DNA of 64,000 nucleotides, taken from Dyadobacter fanqingshengii (GTDB lineage Bacteria > Bacteroidota > Bacteroidia > Cytophagales > Spirosomataceae). The notes beneath the pieces are model-generated. The model saw only the letters and a list, made by a program, of their open reading frames with translations, did no database searches and was not told the DNA's origin. This document shows, piece by piece, positions 52,008 to 60,909 of this stretch (within the stretch, counting starts at the first letter, position 1; every line of letters starts with the position of its first letter). The translations under genes and the position numbers were made by a program. The stretch covers positions 4,896,501-4,960,500 of the forward strand of contig NZ_CP098806.1 in the NCBI RefSeq assembly GCF_023822005.2. Reading direction: 5' to 3'.

Positions 52008-52397
52008 GTGAAAGCGCAAAGAGTTATTAATCAGACAATGAGCTTCATGCTTGCCATCATGCTTTTGATGGTTGCAGGAATGCGTTCATGGTCAGATCAA
52101 TCGGATTCAGCTCAAAAGCACGTTTCGCACGCCAAAGAGATTGGCAAGGACTTAACGAAAAAAGCATCCCAATCAACGGAGCAAAGCCAGGCAAAAGTTA
52201 GTGCATTATCCCTGGACGCGGTAATTACGCCAGCATTATCATTCGACTTTTCCCATTATTTCTACTTTTTACCCCAGCCCATCTGGCATTTCGTAGCCAG
52301 TAAATCGGTTTTCCCTGTCGTTGTTAAGGAATCGGTTTTTCTCTTTTCCTATTTTCACAGGATCTTTGGGCGGTTTATAGTCACCAACGCCCCTTAA
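52008..52397 (+). CDS. unrecognised small protein with one membrane segment
   Basis: I propose a GTG start at 52008 with AGGA seven bases upstream, giving 129 residues; an in-frame TTG at 51978 lacks such a site. Residues about 11-27 (MSFMLAIMLLMVAGM) are a signal anchor or signal peptide. The middle is polar and Lys/Ser/Gln-rich (KDLTKKASQSTEQSQAK), and the C-terminal third is aromatic (FSHYFYFLPQPIWHF, FLFSYFHRIFG). I recognise no domain. It sits between a peptidase and secDF, 170 bp before the latter. No function is proposed. Confidence 0.6.
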   Translation: MKAQRVINQTMSFMLAIMLLMVAGMRSWSDQSDSAQKHVSHAKEIGKDLTKKASQSTEQSQAKVSALSLDAVITPALSFDFSHYFYFLPQPIWHFVASKSVFPVVVKESVFLFSYFHRIFGRFIVTNAP

Positions 52398-52567
52398 AGC
52401 CGTTTTTTTTCTCCGGGCAGCGTACCGCGGCGACTAGCATTACATTTGATCTTACATTGCGCATGATAACACGCCAAAAAGCTTGTTTGACCGATCAATT
52501 GCCGCATTAGTTTGCATTTATCTTCTTCATTTTCAGAATATAATTTCAATTTTTTCAATACATAATA

Positions 52568-55543
52568 ATGGCTAATAAGAACGGAATTATCGGGCTGACT
52601 ATAGTGATCGCCCTGATTAGCGTCTATTATCTCTCCTTTACATTCGTATCACGCAACATTAAAGCCAAATCGGTGGCTTATGCAACGGACGCAAAAGGAG
52701 AAGTAGACCTGGCAAAAAAACAACGTTACGTTGACTCGCTATGGCGCGAGGACGTGTATTTGGGACATACTTTGCAGGAAGTTACAGAACGTGAATTGAA
52801 CCTGGGTCTTGACTTGCAAGGTGGAATGCACGTAGTAATGGAAGTTGCACCGGCGGATATTTTGAAAGGAATGGCAGGCGGAAACGCGCGCAGCGTAGCA
52901 TTCCAGAATGCATTGAAAAAAGCAGGTGAGGACAAAACGGCAAGCAATAGCGCATTTATCAATCGCTTTGCCGCTGCATATAAAGAGGCTGCGCCTAATT
53001 CAAGTCTGGCTGCCCTTTTTGCGACAAGCTCAAACAGAGGCAAAATCAGCAGCAGCTCGTCTGATGGCGATGTCGTTAAAATGCTGAATACGGAGGTGAA
53101 CGGTTCTATCGACCGCGCATTTCAGATCACACAGGCTCGTATTGATAAATTTGGGGTAACGAACCCGAACATTCAGCGTCTGCCAGGCCAAAACCGGATT
53201 TTGGTTGAGCTTCCTGGTGTTGATAACCCTGAGCGTGTGCGTCGTTTGCTTTCAGGTGCTGCGAAACTTGAATTTTCCGAGGTTTATCTGACCAACGAAC
53301 TGGCTGCCGGATTGGACGGTTTGGGAAAATATCTTGCTAAACAGGAAGAAATCAAAAAAGCAACTGGCAAACCAACAACTGCCGCTGCTGCCACAACGGA
53401 TACTACAAAGAAAACAGATGGCGGTCTTGCTGCTCAATTGGCACAAAAGTCGGCTGATTCTACTGCAACGGACTCTTCGGCAATCGCTGCGCAAAGCGCT
53501 GCTTTGACTAACCTGTTCGTTCCGATGCCACAAGGCTTGGGCGTTTTCCTGAAAGACACAGCGCGTGCAAGCGAAATACTGCGCCGCCCGGAAGTGAAAT
53601 CGTTGTTTCCAGCGGACCTTGTATTTATGTGGGACCGCAAAGGAACGGAAGGCGTTAATAATCAATTGATCCTGCCATTGTATTTTATCAAAAAAGCAAA
53701 TGGCGTGGCTGCAATGGAAGGCGACGTGATTGTTGACGCAACCCACGATTATGACGAACGCGGCCGCCCGGAAGTGACCATGCGTATGAATGGCGAGGGC
53801 GCTCGTAAATGGCGTACATTGACTGCACGCAGCGTAGGCCGCCCGGTTGCTATCATCATTGATAACCTGGTTTACACCGCTCCAACTGTACAAGGCGAGA
53901 TTCCAAATGGTAACTCAAGCATTACCGGAAGCTTTACAGTAGAAGAGACAAAAGATATGTCCAACGTATTGAAAGCGGGTAAGTTACCAGCTCCTACGCA
54001 CATTGTGGAAGAAGCCGTTGTAGGTTCTTCACTGGGTGCTGAGGCGATCAATGACGGACTTATTTCTTCTGCGGTTGGTTTGCTAATTGTATTGGTCTTC
54101 ATGGTGGCTTATTACAGCCGCGCAGGATGGATTGCCGATATGGCTTTGCTTATCAACTTGTTCTTCCTGTTAGGGGTTATGGCCTCACTCGGTGCGGTTC
54201 TTACGCTTTCTGGTATCGCCGGTATTGTCCTCTCCATTGGTATGGCCGTGGATGCGAACGTGCTTATTTATGAGGGAATCAAGGTTGAGCTGGAAGGAGG
54301 CAAACCTTTTGCACAAGCAGTTAGGGATGGTTTCAAACATTCACTTACTGCCATCATTGACTCCAATGTTACGACGCTGCTTACGGGTATTATCCTTTAT
54401 ACGTTCGGAACCGGGCTTGTTCTTGGTTTTGCAACAACATTGGTTCTTGGTTTGCTTACTTCTTTATTCTGCGCCATATTCATCACGCGTTTGTTTTTAG
54501 AACAGCAGATTAAAAGAGGAAAAGTCTTCAATTTCTATTCTGGCCTGACCAAAAACTGGTTCAAAGACAATGACTTCGATTTCGTTTCCCAGCGTCGTCG
54601 TTTTTACATTATCTCAACCGTTATCATGGCAATCGGTATTGGCTCATTTATCTTCAAAGGATTCGGGCTGGGGATCGATTTTAAAGGTGGACGTTCTTAT
54701 GTGGTTCGTTTCCAGGAATCCGTTGATGCAGACAAGCTGAGAAGCATTATGGATGAGGATTTGGGCTCAACTACCGAAGTAAAAACGTTCGGCGGACAGG
54801 ATCAGGTGAAAATTACAACAGCTTATCTGATTGAAGAAACATCTACGGATGCGGATCAGAAAGCAGAATCGAAAATTTTAGCTGGCGTTAAGAAAATTCC
54901 GAACAATCCTGCCAAAATCGTAAGCTCTAACAAAGTAGGCCCAACAATGGCCAATGATACGCTTTGGTCGGCTGTTTACGCGATCTTACTCGCACTTGCC
55001 GCAAACTTTGTTTACATTTTTATCCGATTCAAAAGAGTTGCGTTTAGCTATGGTGCGGTAGTGTCCCTTGCGCATGACGTGATCATCATTTTGGCCATCT
55101 TCTCGCTGTTCAACGGCTGGTTGCCATGGTCACTGGATATCGACCAGGCGTTTATCGGTGCGATCCTTACCATGATCGGATATTCCATGAATGACACGGT
55201 TGTAATTTATGACCGTATCCGTGACTACCTGAAAGATGACAAAGCACGTGGTCAAAGCCTGCCAACGGTCATTAACAATGCATTGAACAGTACATTGAGC
55301 CGTACAGCCGTAACGGGTATTTCGGTAATCCTTGTGTTGATCGTGCTAATGATCTTCGGAGGAGCTGTAATTCGCGGATTTACATTCTGTATGCTTCTTG
55401 GGGTTATCGTCGGAACATATTCATCGCTGTTCGTAGCGGCTCCAATCGTAGTTGACCTGCTGCAACGCGAAAAAAGAAAAGAGCCTGCATTGACGGTGGC
55501 AGAAACTGTCGCACCGGTCGGAGGCAAAAAGATTAAGGCATAA
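52568..55543 (+). CDS. secDF: fused SecDF protein translocase subunit
   Basis: A 991-residue fusion of SecD and SecF, the proton-driven membrane proteins that help pull preproteins across after SecA. The N-terminal (SecD) half has LGLDLQGGMHVVMEV, a large periplasmic domain with a low-complexity Thr/Ala/Lys insert (residues about 255-310), and GMAVDANVLIYEGIKVE. The SecF half has GLGIDFKGGRSYVVRF and GYSMNDTVVIYDRIRDYL. About 12 membrane spans are expected. Fused SecDF is normal in Bacteroidota. A terminator follows. Confidence 0.96.
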   Translation: MANKNGIIGLTIVIALISVYYLSFTFVSRNIKAKSVAYATDAKGEVDLAKKQRYVDSLWREDVYLGHTLQEVTERELNLGLDLQGGMHVVMEVAPADILKGMAGGNARSVAFQNALKKAGEDKTASNSAFINRFAAAYKEAAPNSSLAALFATSSNRGKISSSSSDGDVVKMLNTEVNGSIDRAFQITQARIDKFGVTNPNIQRLPGQNRILVELPGVDNPERVRRLLSGAAKLEFSEVYLTNELAAGLDGLGKYLAKQEEIKKATGKPTTAAAATTDTTKKTDGGLAAQLAQKSADSTATDSSAIAAQSAALTNLFVPMPQGLGVFLKDTARASEILRRPEVKSLFPADLVFMWDRKGTEGVNNQLILPLYFIKKANGVAAMEGDVIVDATHDYDERGRPEVTMRMNGEGARKWRTLTARSVGRPVAIIIDNLVYTAPTVQGEIPNGNSSITGSFTVEETKDMSNVLKAGKLPAPTHIVEEAVVGSSLGAEAINDGLISSAVGLLIVLVFMVAYYSRAGWIADMALLINLFFLLGVMASLGAVLTLSGIAGIVLSIGMAVDANVLIYEGIKVELEGGKPFAQAVRDGFKHSLTAIIDSNVTTLLTGIILYTFGTGLVLGFATTLVLGLLTSLFCAIFITRLFLEQQIKRGKVFNFYSGLTKNWFKDNDFDFVSQRRRFYIISTVIMAIGIGSFIFKGFGLGIDFKGGRSYVVRFQESVDADKLRSIMDEDLGSTTEVKTFGGQDQVKITTAYLIEETSTDADQKAESKILAGVKKIPNNPAKIVSSNKVGPTMANDTLWSAVYAILLALAANFVYIFIRFKRVAFSYGAVVSLAHDVIIILAIFSLFNGWLPWSLDIDQAFIGAILTMIGYSMNDTVVIYDRIRDYLKDDKARGQSLPTVINNALNSTLSRTAVTGISVILVLIVLMIFGGAVIRGFTFCMLLGVIVGTYSSLFVAAPIVVDLLQREKRKEPALTVAETVAPVGGKKIKA

Positions 55544-55557
55544 AGATATTTTAGAAT

Positions 55558-55591
55558 AAAAAGGGGTTAAGTTTTATACTTTCCCCTTTTT
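55558..55591 (+). terminator. intrinsic terminator of secDF
   Basis: AAAAAGGGG (55558-55566) and CCCCTTTTT (55583-55591) form a 9-bp stem with a T-rich end, 14 bp after the secDF stop. Confidence 0.75.
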
Positions 55592-55669
55592 ATTTTGTCT
55601 ATATAGCCAAATGGAAAATTTTCTTTTTAGTTTTAACAGATGTTAATATAACTACAACAAACGCATTAT

Positions 55670-57121
55670 ATGGCAAATCAACTCTGGGTCAAAAAGCCTA
55701 TTGACAAATTATTACTAGAATCCACAGGAGAAGCAAATCAATTAAAGCGTTCACTTAGTTCGACCAGTTTGGTTGCACTGGGAATAGGCGCCATCATTGG
55801 AGCCGGTCTATTTTCTCTGACCGGAATAGCTGCTGCTGAACACTCCGGACCAGCGGTTACTATTTCATTCATACTTGCGGCTTTGGGTTGTGGCTTTGCC
55901 GGCCTTTGTTATGCTGAATTTGCTTCCATGATCCCCATTGCAGGAAGCGCTTATACTTACTCGTATGCTACTATGGGTGAGTTTGTTGCCTGGATCATTG
56001 GGTGGGATTTGGTTTTGGAATATGCATTGGGGGCAGCAACCGTTTCGGTGAGCTGGTCGCGTTATCTGCTCGAATTTCTGAGCAAATTTGACATTCACCT
56101 TCCTACGCAGCTTGTTTGTTCGCCTTTTGAAGTGGTTAAGTTGAGCAACGGAACCGTTATTGACAATGGAATCATCAATTTGCCCGCCATTTTTATCGTA
56201 TGCATGCTGTCTCTGTTATTGATCAGAGGAACGCAGGGGTCGGCATTTTTGAACAACTTCCTGGTTGTTTTGAAAGTAGCAGTTGTATTGATTTTCATCG
56301 CACTGGGTTGGAGCCATATCGATCCACAAAATTATGTCCCATACATTCCTGAAAACACAGGAAACTACGAAAACTTCGGTTGGACGGGTATTGCAACAGG
56401 TGCCGCGGTCGTATTCTTTGCATTTATTGGTTTTGATGCGGTTTCAACAGCTGCTCAGGAAGCTAAGAACCCACAAAAAGGAATGCCGATCGGGATTCTT
56501 GGATCGTTGGTTGTTTGTACGATCCTATATGTGCTCTTTGCACACGTAATGACTGGATTGGTAAAATATACGGAGTTTGCGAATGATGCCAAGCCTGCTG
56601 CGACTGCTTTTGCTAAGACCGGTTATGATTCATTGCAGACGGCGTTAATTATTGCCATTCTTGCGGGTTATACTTCGGTAATGCTTGTAATGCTTTTGGG
56701 CCAAAGCCGCGTGTTCTATTCCATGAGCAGAGACGGACTTTTGCCTAAGTTTTTCAGCGATGTGCATCCTAAATTCTCAACGCCGTGGAAAACCAATCTT
56801 TTCTTCATGGGCTTTGTAAGCATCTTTGCCGGGCTTGTTCCGGTGAGTGATTTGGGCCACATGGTGAGTATCGGGACACTTTTTGCATTCTGCCTCGTAT
56901 GCGTGGGTGTGTGGATGCTACGTGTGAAAAGACCCGATCTGGAACGCTCTTTCCGTACGCCATTGGTTCCTTTTGTACCAATTATGGGGATTGTAGTATG
57001 TCTTTATTTAATGTATTCCCTACCTGTTGAAAGCTGGTATCGCCTTGCGATCTGGCTGGCAATCGGACTTGCGGTATATTTCGGTTACGGCAAGAAAAAC
57101 AGTAAGTTAGGAAAAGAATAG
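55670..57121 (+). CDS. APC family amino acid permease
   Basis: A 483-residue transporter with about 12 membrane spans. The first span has the family motif ALGIGAIIGAGLFSLTG, and YAEFASMIPIAGSAYTYSYA and FFAFIGFDAVSTAAQEAKNP follow. This pattern suits the cationic amino acid transporter (CAT/YhdG-like) branch, so arginine, lysine or a related amino acid is plausible but not proven. The gene stands alone between terminators. Confidence 0.92.
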   Translation: MANQLWVKKPIDKLLLESTGEANQLKRSLSSTSLVALGIGAIIGAGLFSLTGIAAAEHSGPAVTISFILAALGCGFAGLCYAEFASMIPIAGSAYTYSYATMGEFVAWIIGWDLVLEYALGAATVSVSWSRYLLEFLSKFDIHLPTQLVCSPFEVVKLSNGTVIDNGIINLPAIFIVCMLSLLLIRGTQGSAFLNNFLVVLKVAVVLIFIALGWSHIDPQNYVPYIPENTGNYENFGWTGIATGAAVVFFAFIGFDAVSTAAQEAKNPQKGMPIGILGSLVVCTILYVLFAHVMTGLVKYTEFANDAKPAATAFAKTGYDSLQTALIIAILAGYTSVMLVMLLGQSRVFYSMSRDGLLPKFFSDVHPKFSTPWKTNLFFMGFVSIFAGLVPVSDLGHMVSIGTLFAFCLVCVGVWMLRVKRPDLERSFRTPLVPFVPIMGIVVCLYLMYSLPVESWYRLAIWLAIGLAVYFGYGKKNSKLGKE

Positions 57122-57139
57122 TTTGTGTTTGATATAACT

Positions 57140-57177
57140 AAAAAGCCTCTGATCTCAACCGAGAACAGAGGCTTTTT
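57140..57177. terminator. bidirectional terminator between permease and lhgO
   Basis: AAAAAGCCTCTG (57140-57151) and CAGAGGCTTTTT (57166-57177) form a perfect 12-bp stem between two convergent genes, with A- and T-runs that serve both directions. Confidence 0.85.
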
Positions 57178-57193
57178 CTATTTCATTTCCCGC

Positions 57194-58393
57194 TCAGATT
57201 CTTGCCAAAACTCGCTCAGAAACCGTCTGGCCTATTGATAATGAAGAGGTTGCAGCCGGCGATGGCGCATTGCACACATTAATCGCATTTTTGTTTTCAA
57301 TAATTGAAAAGTCGTCCAGTAACCCGCCATCATAGTCGCAAGCCTGCGCACGAACGCCCGCACCGCCGGGAATGAGATCGTCGCTCCGGATCTCCGGAAT
57401 AAGTCCTTGCAATGCTTTTGTAAATGCAGCCTTTGAAAATGAGCGGTAATATTCGCCCATGCCTGTTTTCCAATATTTCATGGCCACTTTCCTGAAACCC
57501 GGCCAAGCCAGCGATTCCATCATTTCTGGTAAATTAAAGTCCAGCTTATTATAACCCTCGCGACGAAAGGCAAATACAGCATTAGGCCCCGCTTCAATGC
57601 CGCCTTCAATCATGCGGGTAAAATGAACGCCTAAAAAGGGGAAATTAGGATCAGGGACGGGATAAATCAGGTTTTTGACCAAATAATGTTTCTCCGGTTT
57701 AATCTTGAAATATTCACCACGGAATGGAATAATCCTGACATTAATGTTCTCAGGCTGCGTTAACTGCGCAATTTTATCGGAATAAAGCCCGGCGCAGTTG
57801 ACGATCAGTTTTGTTTCAAATATTTTACCCGTCGCCGAAACGACTTCTGAATGTGTGTTGCGGTTTTTAATATCAATTGCTTTTTCTCCAAAGCGAATTT
57901 CTCCGCCTAGTTGCTGGAAGCATTCAGCATATTTTTCAGAAACCGTTTTGTAATCGATAATGCCGGTATAGGGAACCCAGATACCTTCTAAACCGGCAAC
58001 ATGCGGCTCAATTTCACGAATTTCACCCTGCGTGATCATTCGGTTTTCGGTTAAGCCGTTCTGATTTCCTCTCTCAAAAAGGTTTTGTAGCAATGGCCGT
58101 TGATCCTCGCTGGTAGCGACCACAATTTTGCCACACAAATCATAATGTACGCCTTCCCGATTGCAGAAATCGATCAGCATTTGGTAACCGCGAATGCAGT
58201 TAGTGGCTTTCAGGCTTCCTGGTTTATAATATAGTCCTGAATGGATCACGCCGCTGTTATGGCCGGTTTGGTGTTTGGCAACTTCGTTCTCCTTTTCGAG
58301 AAGCAGAATTTTCAGGGAAGGTCGCTGTTCTTTCAACCGCAATGCTGTGGCCAGGCCCACGATGCCTCCGCCTATGATGGTAATGTCGTACAT
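57194..58393 (-). CDS. lhgO: L-2-hydroxyglutarate oxidase
   Basis: A 399-residue FAD enzyme of the DAO family that oxidises L-2-hydroxyglutarate to 2-oxoglutarate. The FAD motif is IIGGGIVGLATALRL at the N-terminus; HQTGHNSGVIHSGLYYKPGS and the C-terminal GGAGVRAQACDYDGGLLDDF are typical of LhgO/L2HGDH. It cleans up a side product of central metabolism, probably at the inner membrane. Start ATG 58393. The anmK gene ends 33 bp upstream on the same strand. Confidence 0.93.
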   Translation of the reverse strand: MYDITIIGGGIVGLATALRLKEQRPSLKILLLEKENEVAKHQTGHNSGVIHSGLYYKPGSLKATNCIRGYQMLIDFCNREGVHYDLCGKIVVATSEDQRPLLQNLFERGNQNGLTENRMITQGEIREIEPHVAGLEGIWVPYTGIIDYKTVSEKYAECFQQLGGEIRFGEKAIDIKNRNTHSEVVSATGKIFETKLIVNCAGLYSDKIAQLTQPENINVRIIPFRGEYFKIKPEKHYLVKNLIYPVPDPNFPFLGVHFTRMIEGGIEAGPNAVFAFRREGYNKLDFNLPEMMESLAWPGFRKVAMKYWKTGMGEYYRSFSKAAFTKALQGLIPEIRSDDLIPGGAGVRAQACDYDGGLLDDFSIIENKNAINVCNAPSPAATSSLSIGQTVSERVLARI

Positions 58394-58426
58394 GAGTTGT
58401 TAATTACTAAAATTAAAAGCGCCTAA

Positions 58427-59620
58427 TCAGCCTGGAAAAGAGATTTTTCCCATGGAAACGCCTGGCACTCCTTCTTTTTCCCCAAAATGCATTTGCTGGC
58501 CAGCAACCGCTTCATTTGCCAAAACCGCAAACAAAACCGCCTCCTTAGCATCACCTGAAATGCCCAGTTTATCAATTTTTAAAACAGGGCGATTCAGCGC
58601 GCTGGAAATGCCCGACATTAAAATCGGGTTATGCGCGCCGCCGCCGCTTGCGTAAATGGTGTAAGCATCATCCTCGTTCATCATGCTCTTAATCGCGTCG
58701 GATATGGTCTCCGCGCTGAGCTGCGTCAACGTTGCGATAATGTCCTGCCTTGAAACGGAGATCAGTTTAGATTGCTGAATGGCGGATTCCACATAATCAA
58801 AGTTGAAAACTTCGGGGCCGGTGGTTTTAGGAAAAGGTGCTTTGAAAAATGGAAACGATTTCAATGCTGCCAGCAATGTTTCATTTACTTTGCCGCTCGC
58901 TGCAATTGCGCCGTTTTCATCGTAAGGTTTATGGTAAAATCGCTTGGTATATGCGTCCAAAAGCGTGTTACCAGGTCCTGTATCTGTTGTAAATATCTTT
59001 GTAGTGTCGAGCGTTCCCGGCAGAAATGTAAAGTTGGCTATCCCACCCATATTAAGCAGAATGCGATTTTCGCCGGCTTTGGAAAAAAGAAAATGGTCGC
59101 CATAAACAGCCAGCGGTGCACCTTCTCCGCCCGCAGCAATGTGTTTTTGACGAAAATCACTCAATGTTATTATCCCTGTTTTTGCTGCAATGTGGTCACC
59201 ATCACCAATTTGCAATGTTGCATTAGGAAATCCGGGAAGCTTATGTTGTTTTTTCGGAGCGTGAAAAACCGTCTGTCCGTGACTCGCGATAAGGTCGATA
59301 TGTTCAATATCAATGTCCCAGCTTTCAAGGCAATTCAGGATCATTTTGGCGTGCGCCGTGCCAATGTAGGGGTTTAGGAGGCAAAGCTGTTGAAAATCGA
59401 TCTGTCTTTTGGCAAAAATTTGAAGGATTTCATTGCGAAATTCATCGGTATAAGGCACTGTTGTGAAAAATTCCAGATCCAAAACCGTTGCTGTTCCGCT
59501 TCCTTCAATGTTACAAACAGCCACATCCAGCCCATCCAGCGAAGTTCCGGACATTAACCCGATAATTCTGCGGGATTTTTTGCCGGATATTTGATAGAGT
59601 TTCTCAATATGCGCTCTCAT
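58427..59620 (-). CDS. anmK: anhydro-N-acetylmuramic acid kinase
   Basis: A 397-residue ASKHA kinase that hydrolyses and phosphorylates 1,6-anhydro-MurNAc during peptidoglycan recycling. GLMSGTSLDGLDVAV near the N-terminus, ASHGQTVFH, MGGIANFTFLP, TDTGPGNTLLDAY and ASGGGAHNPILM are the family motifs in order. Start ATG 59620. Usually with murQ nearby; it is not here. Confidence 0.94.
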   Translation of the reverse strand: MRAHIEKLYQISGKKSRRIIGLMSGTSLDGLDVAVCNIEGSGTATVLDLEFFTTVPYTDEFRNEILQIFAKRQIDFQQLCLLNPYIGTAHAKMILNCLESWDIDIEHIDLIASHGQTVFHAPKKQHKLPGFPNATLQIGDGDHIAAKTGIITLSDFRQKHIAAGGEGAPLAVYGDHFLFSKAGENRILLNMGGIANFTFLPGTLDTTKIFTTDTGPGNTLLDAYTKRFYHKPYDENGAIAASGKVNETLLAALKSFPFFKAPFPKTTGPEVFNFDYVESAIQQSKLISVSRQDIIATLTQLSAETISDAIKSMMNEDDAYTIYASGGGAHNPILMSGISSALNRPVLKIDKLGISGDAKEAVLFAVLANEAVAGQQMHFGEKEGVPGVSMGKISFPG

Positions 59621-59632
59621 AAGCCATTTTGT

Positions 59633-59670
59633 AAAAAAAGGAAGTCAAGCTCCTACAAGTCTTGACTTCC
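59633..59670 (-). terminator. intrinsic terminator of the PSP1-domain gene
   Basis: GGAAGTCAAG (59640-59649) pairs perfectly with CTTGACTTCC (59661-59670) around an 11-nt loop; the minus-strand RNA ends in seven Us (A-run 59633-59639). Confidence 0.85.
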
Positions 59671-59695
59671 TTCCAGTTAAAAATCTCGCCGGGTT

Positions 59696-60895
59696 TTAAT
59701 CGCTTTTTTGAGGAGTAGAAGCCTGTGGTGGTTTGTTGGCATTGTTCTTGTTCTTACCAGACCTGCTCTTCTTCTTTTTCTTCTTTTTCTGCTCCTCGCT
59801 GTATTTTTTATCCAGATTTTCGAGGTCGCTGTTGATCTTTCCGGGAGCTCTGTCCACAGAGGTTCTTTCAGCTTGCGGTGTAAGAATTTCCAGTGATTCC
59901 GGGATGATATCCTTTTTGTTCAATTCCATGATTTCCAGCACTTTACTGATCGCCACCGGATACCAGTTCGTGTCTTTATCAAAACCAAACCACATGATCT
60001 TTTTGAAAATGTCTGTTTTCTGCAAAACAGCAACGCCTTTTTTAGTCTTCAAAGGCACATCCACAGTCGGAATGTCCCGCAAAGCGTCAATGTAAGTTTC
60101 CAGCTCGTAGTTCAGACAGCATTTCAAGCGTCCGCATTGTCCTGAAAGCTTTGCAGGATTTAATGACAAATTCTGGTAACGCGCTGCGGCTGTTGATATA
60201 TTTTTAAAATCCGTAAGCCAGGTCGAGCAGCACAATTCACGGCCGCAAGAGCCCAGTCCGCCCAAACGGCTCGCCTCCTGACGCAGGCTGATTTGCCGCA
60301 TTTCAATCCGAACCTTGAATTCGGAGGCCAATGATTTGATTAGCTCACGAAAATCGACACGTTCCTCGGAGGAATAATAGAATGTCGTTTTTGTATTATC
60401 AGATTGAAATTCAACGTCCGAGAGCTTCATATTGAGCTTCATCTCACGGATAATCTCTCTCGTGCGATACAATGTCGGCATTTCACGCGCCATCGCTTGC
60501 GTATGCTTATCGAGGTCTTTTTCGGTTGCAATCCGGTAAAGCACGTGCATATCGTCATTGATCACCACGCTTTTACGCTTCATTTGAAGCCTTACCAGCT
60601 CTCCCTGCAAAGAAACCGTCCCGATATGCTGGCCGGAAGCCATTTCACAAACAACATAGTCGCCTGTGATGAATTCCAGCTGATTTATATTTCTGAAATA
60701 CTCTTTTCTTCCTCCTTTAAATTTAACTTCTACAACATCAAAACGCTGGCTAACAGGCACATCCATGTGGCTCAGCCAGTCGTAGACATTCATTTTATTG
60801 CATCCGCCTGTTCCACAGGTTCCATTACTTCCACATCCGGAGACAGCCGATCCACTAGAACCGCATCCGCCGGATGAACATGATCCACATCCCAT
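59696..60895 (-). CDS. PSP1-domain protein (RicT/YaaT-like) with Cys-rich N-terminus
   Basis: A 399-residue protein. The first 34 residues are almost all Gly, Ser and Cys, with Cys at 3, 6, 11, 21, 27 and 32, followed by NVYDWLSHMDVPV and the PSP1 domain. Within it SCGRELCCSTWL and SGQCGRLKCCLNYE carry the cysteines that in Bacillus RicT take part in Fe-S clusters of the Ric complex. The C-terminus is a disordered Lys-rich tail (EEQKKKKKKKSRSGKNK). It probably acts in the cytoplasm in RNA or protein regulation; the actual role in this phylum is not established. The purD gene ends 14 bp upstream. Confidence 0.88.
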   Translation of the reverse strand: MGCGSCSSGGCGSSGSAVSGCGSNGTCGTGGCNKMNVYDWLSHMDVPVSQRFDVVEVKFKGGRKEYFRNINQLEFITGDYVVCEMASGQHIGTVSLQGELVRLQMKRKSVVINDDMHVLYRIATEKDLDKHTQAMAREMPTLYRTREIIREMKLNMKLSDVEFQSDNTKTTFYYSSEERVDFRELIKSLASEFKVRIEMRQISLRQEASRLGGLGSCGRELCCSTWLTDFKNISTAAARYQNLSLNPAKLSGQCGRLKCCLNYELETYIDALRDIPTVDVPLKTKKGVAVLQKTDIFKKIMWFGFDKDTNWYPVAISKVLEIMELNKKDIIPESLEILTPQAERTSVDRAPGKINSDLENLDKKYSEEQKKKKKKKSRSGKNKNNANKPPQASTPQKSD

Positions 60896-60909
60896 AATTA
60901 CTCATATCT

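Noticed and set aside
59733..60095. Leu/Phe-rich 120-codon frame on the plus strand
   Set aside because: Its hydrophobic run is only the antisense of the lysine tail of the PSP1-domain protein, not a membrane protein.
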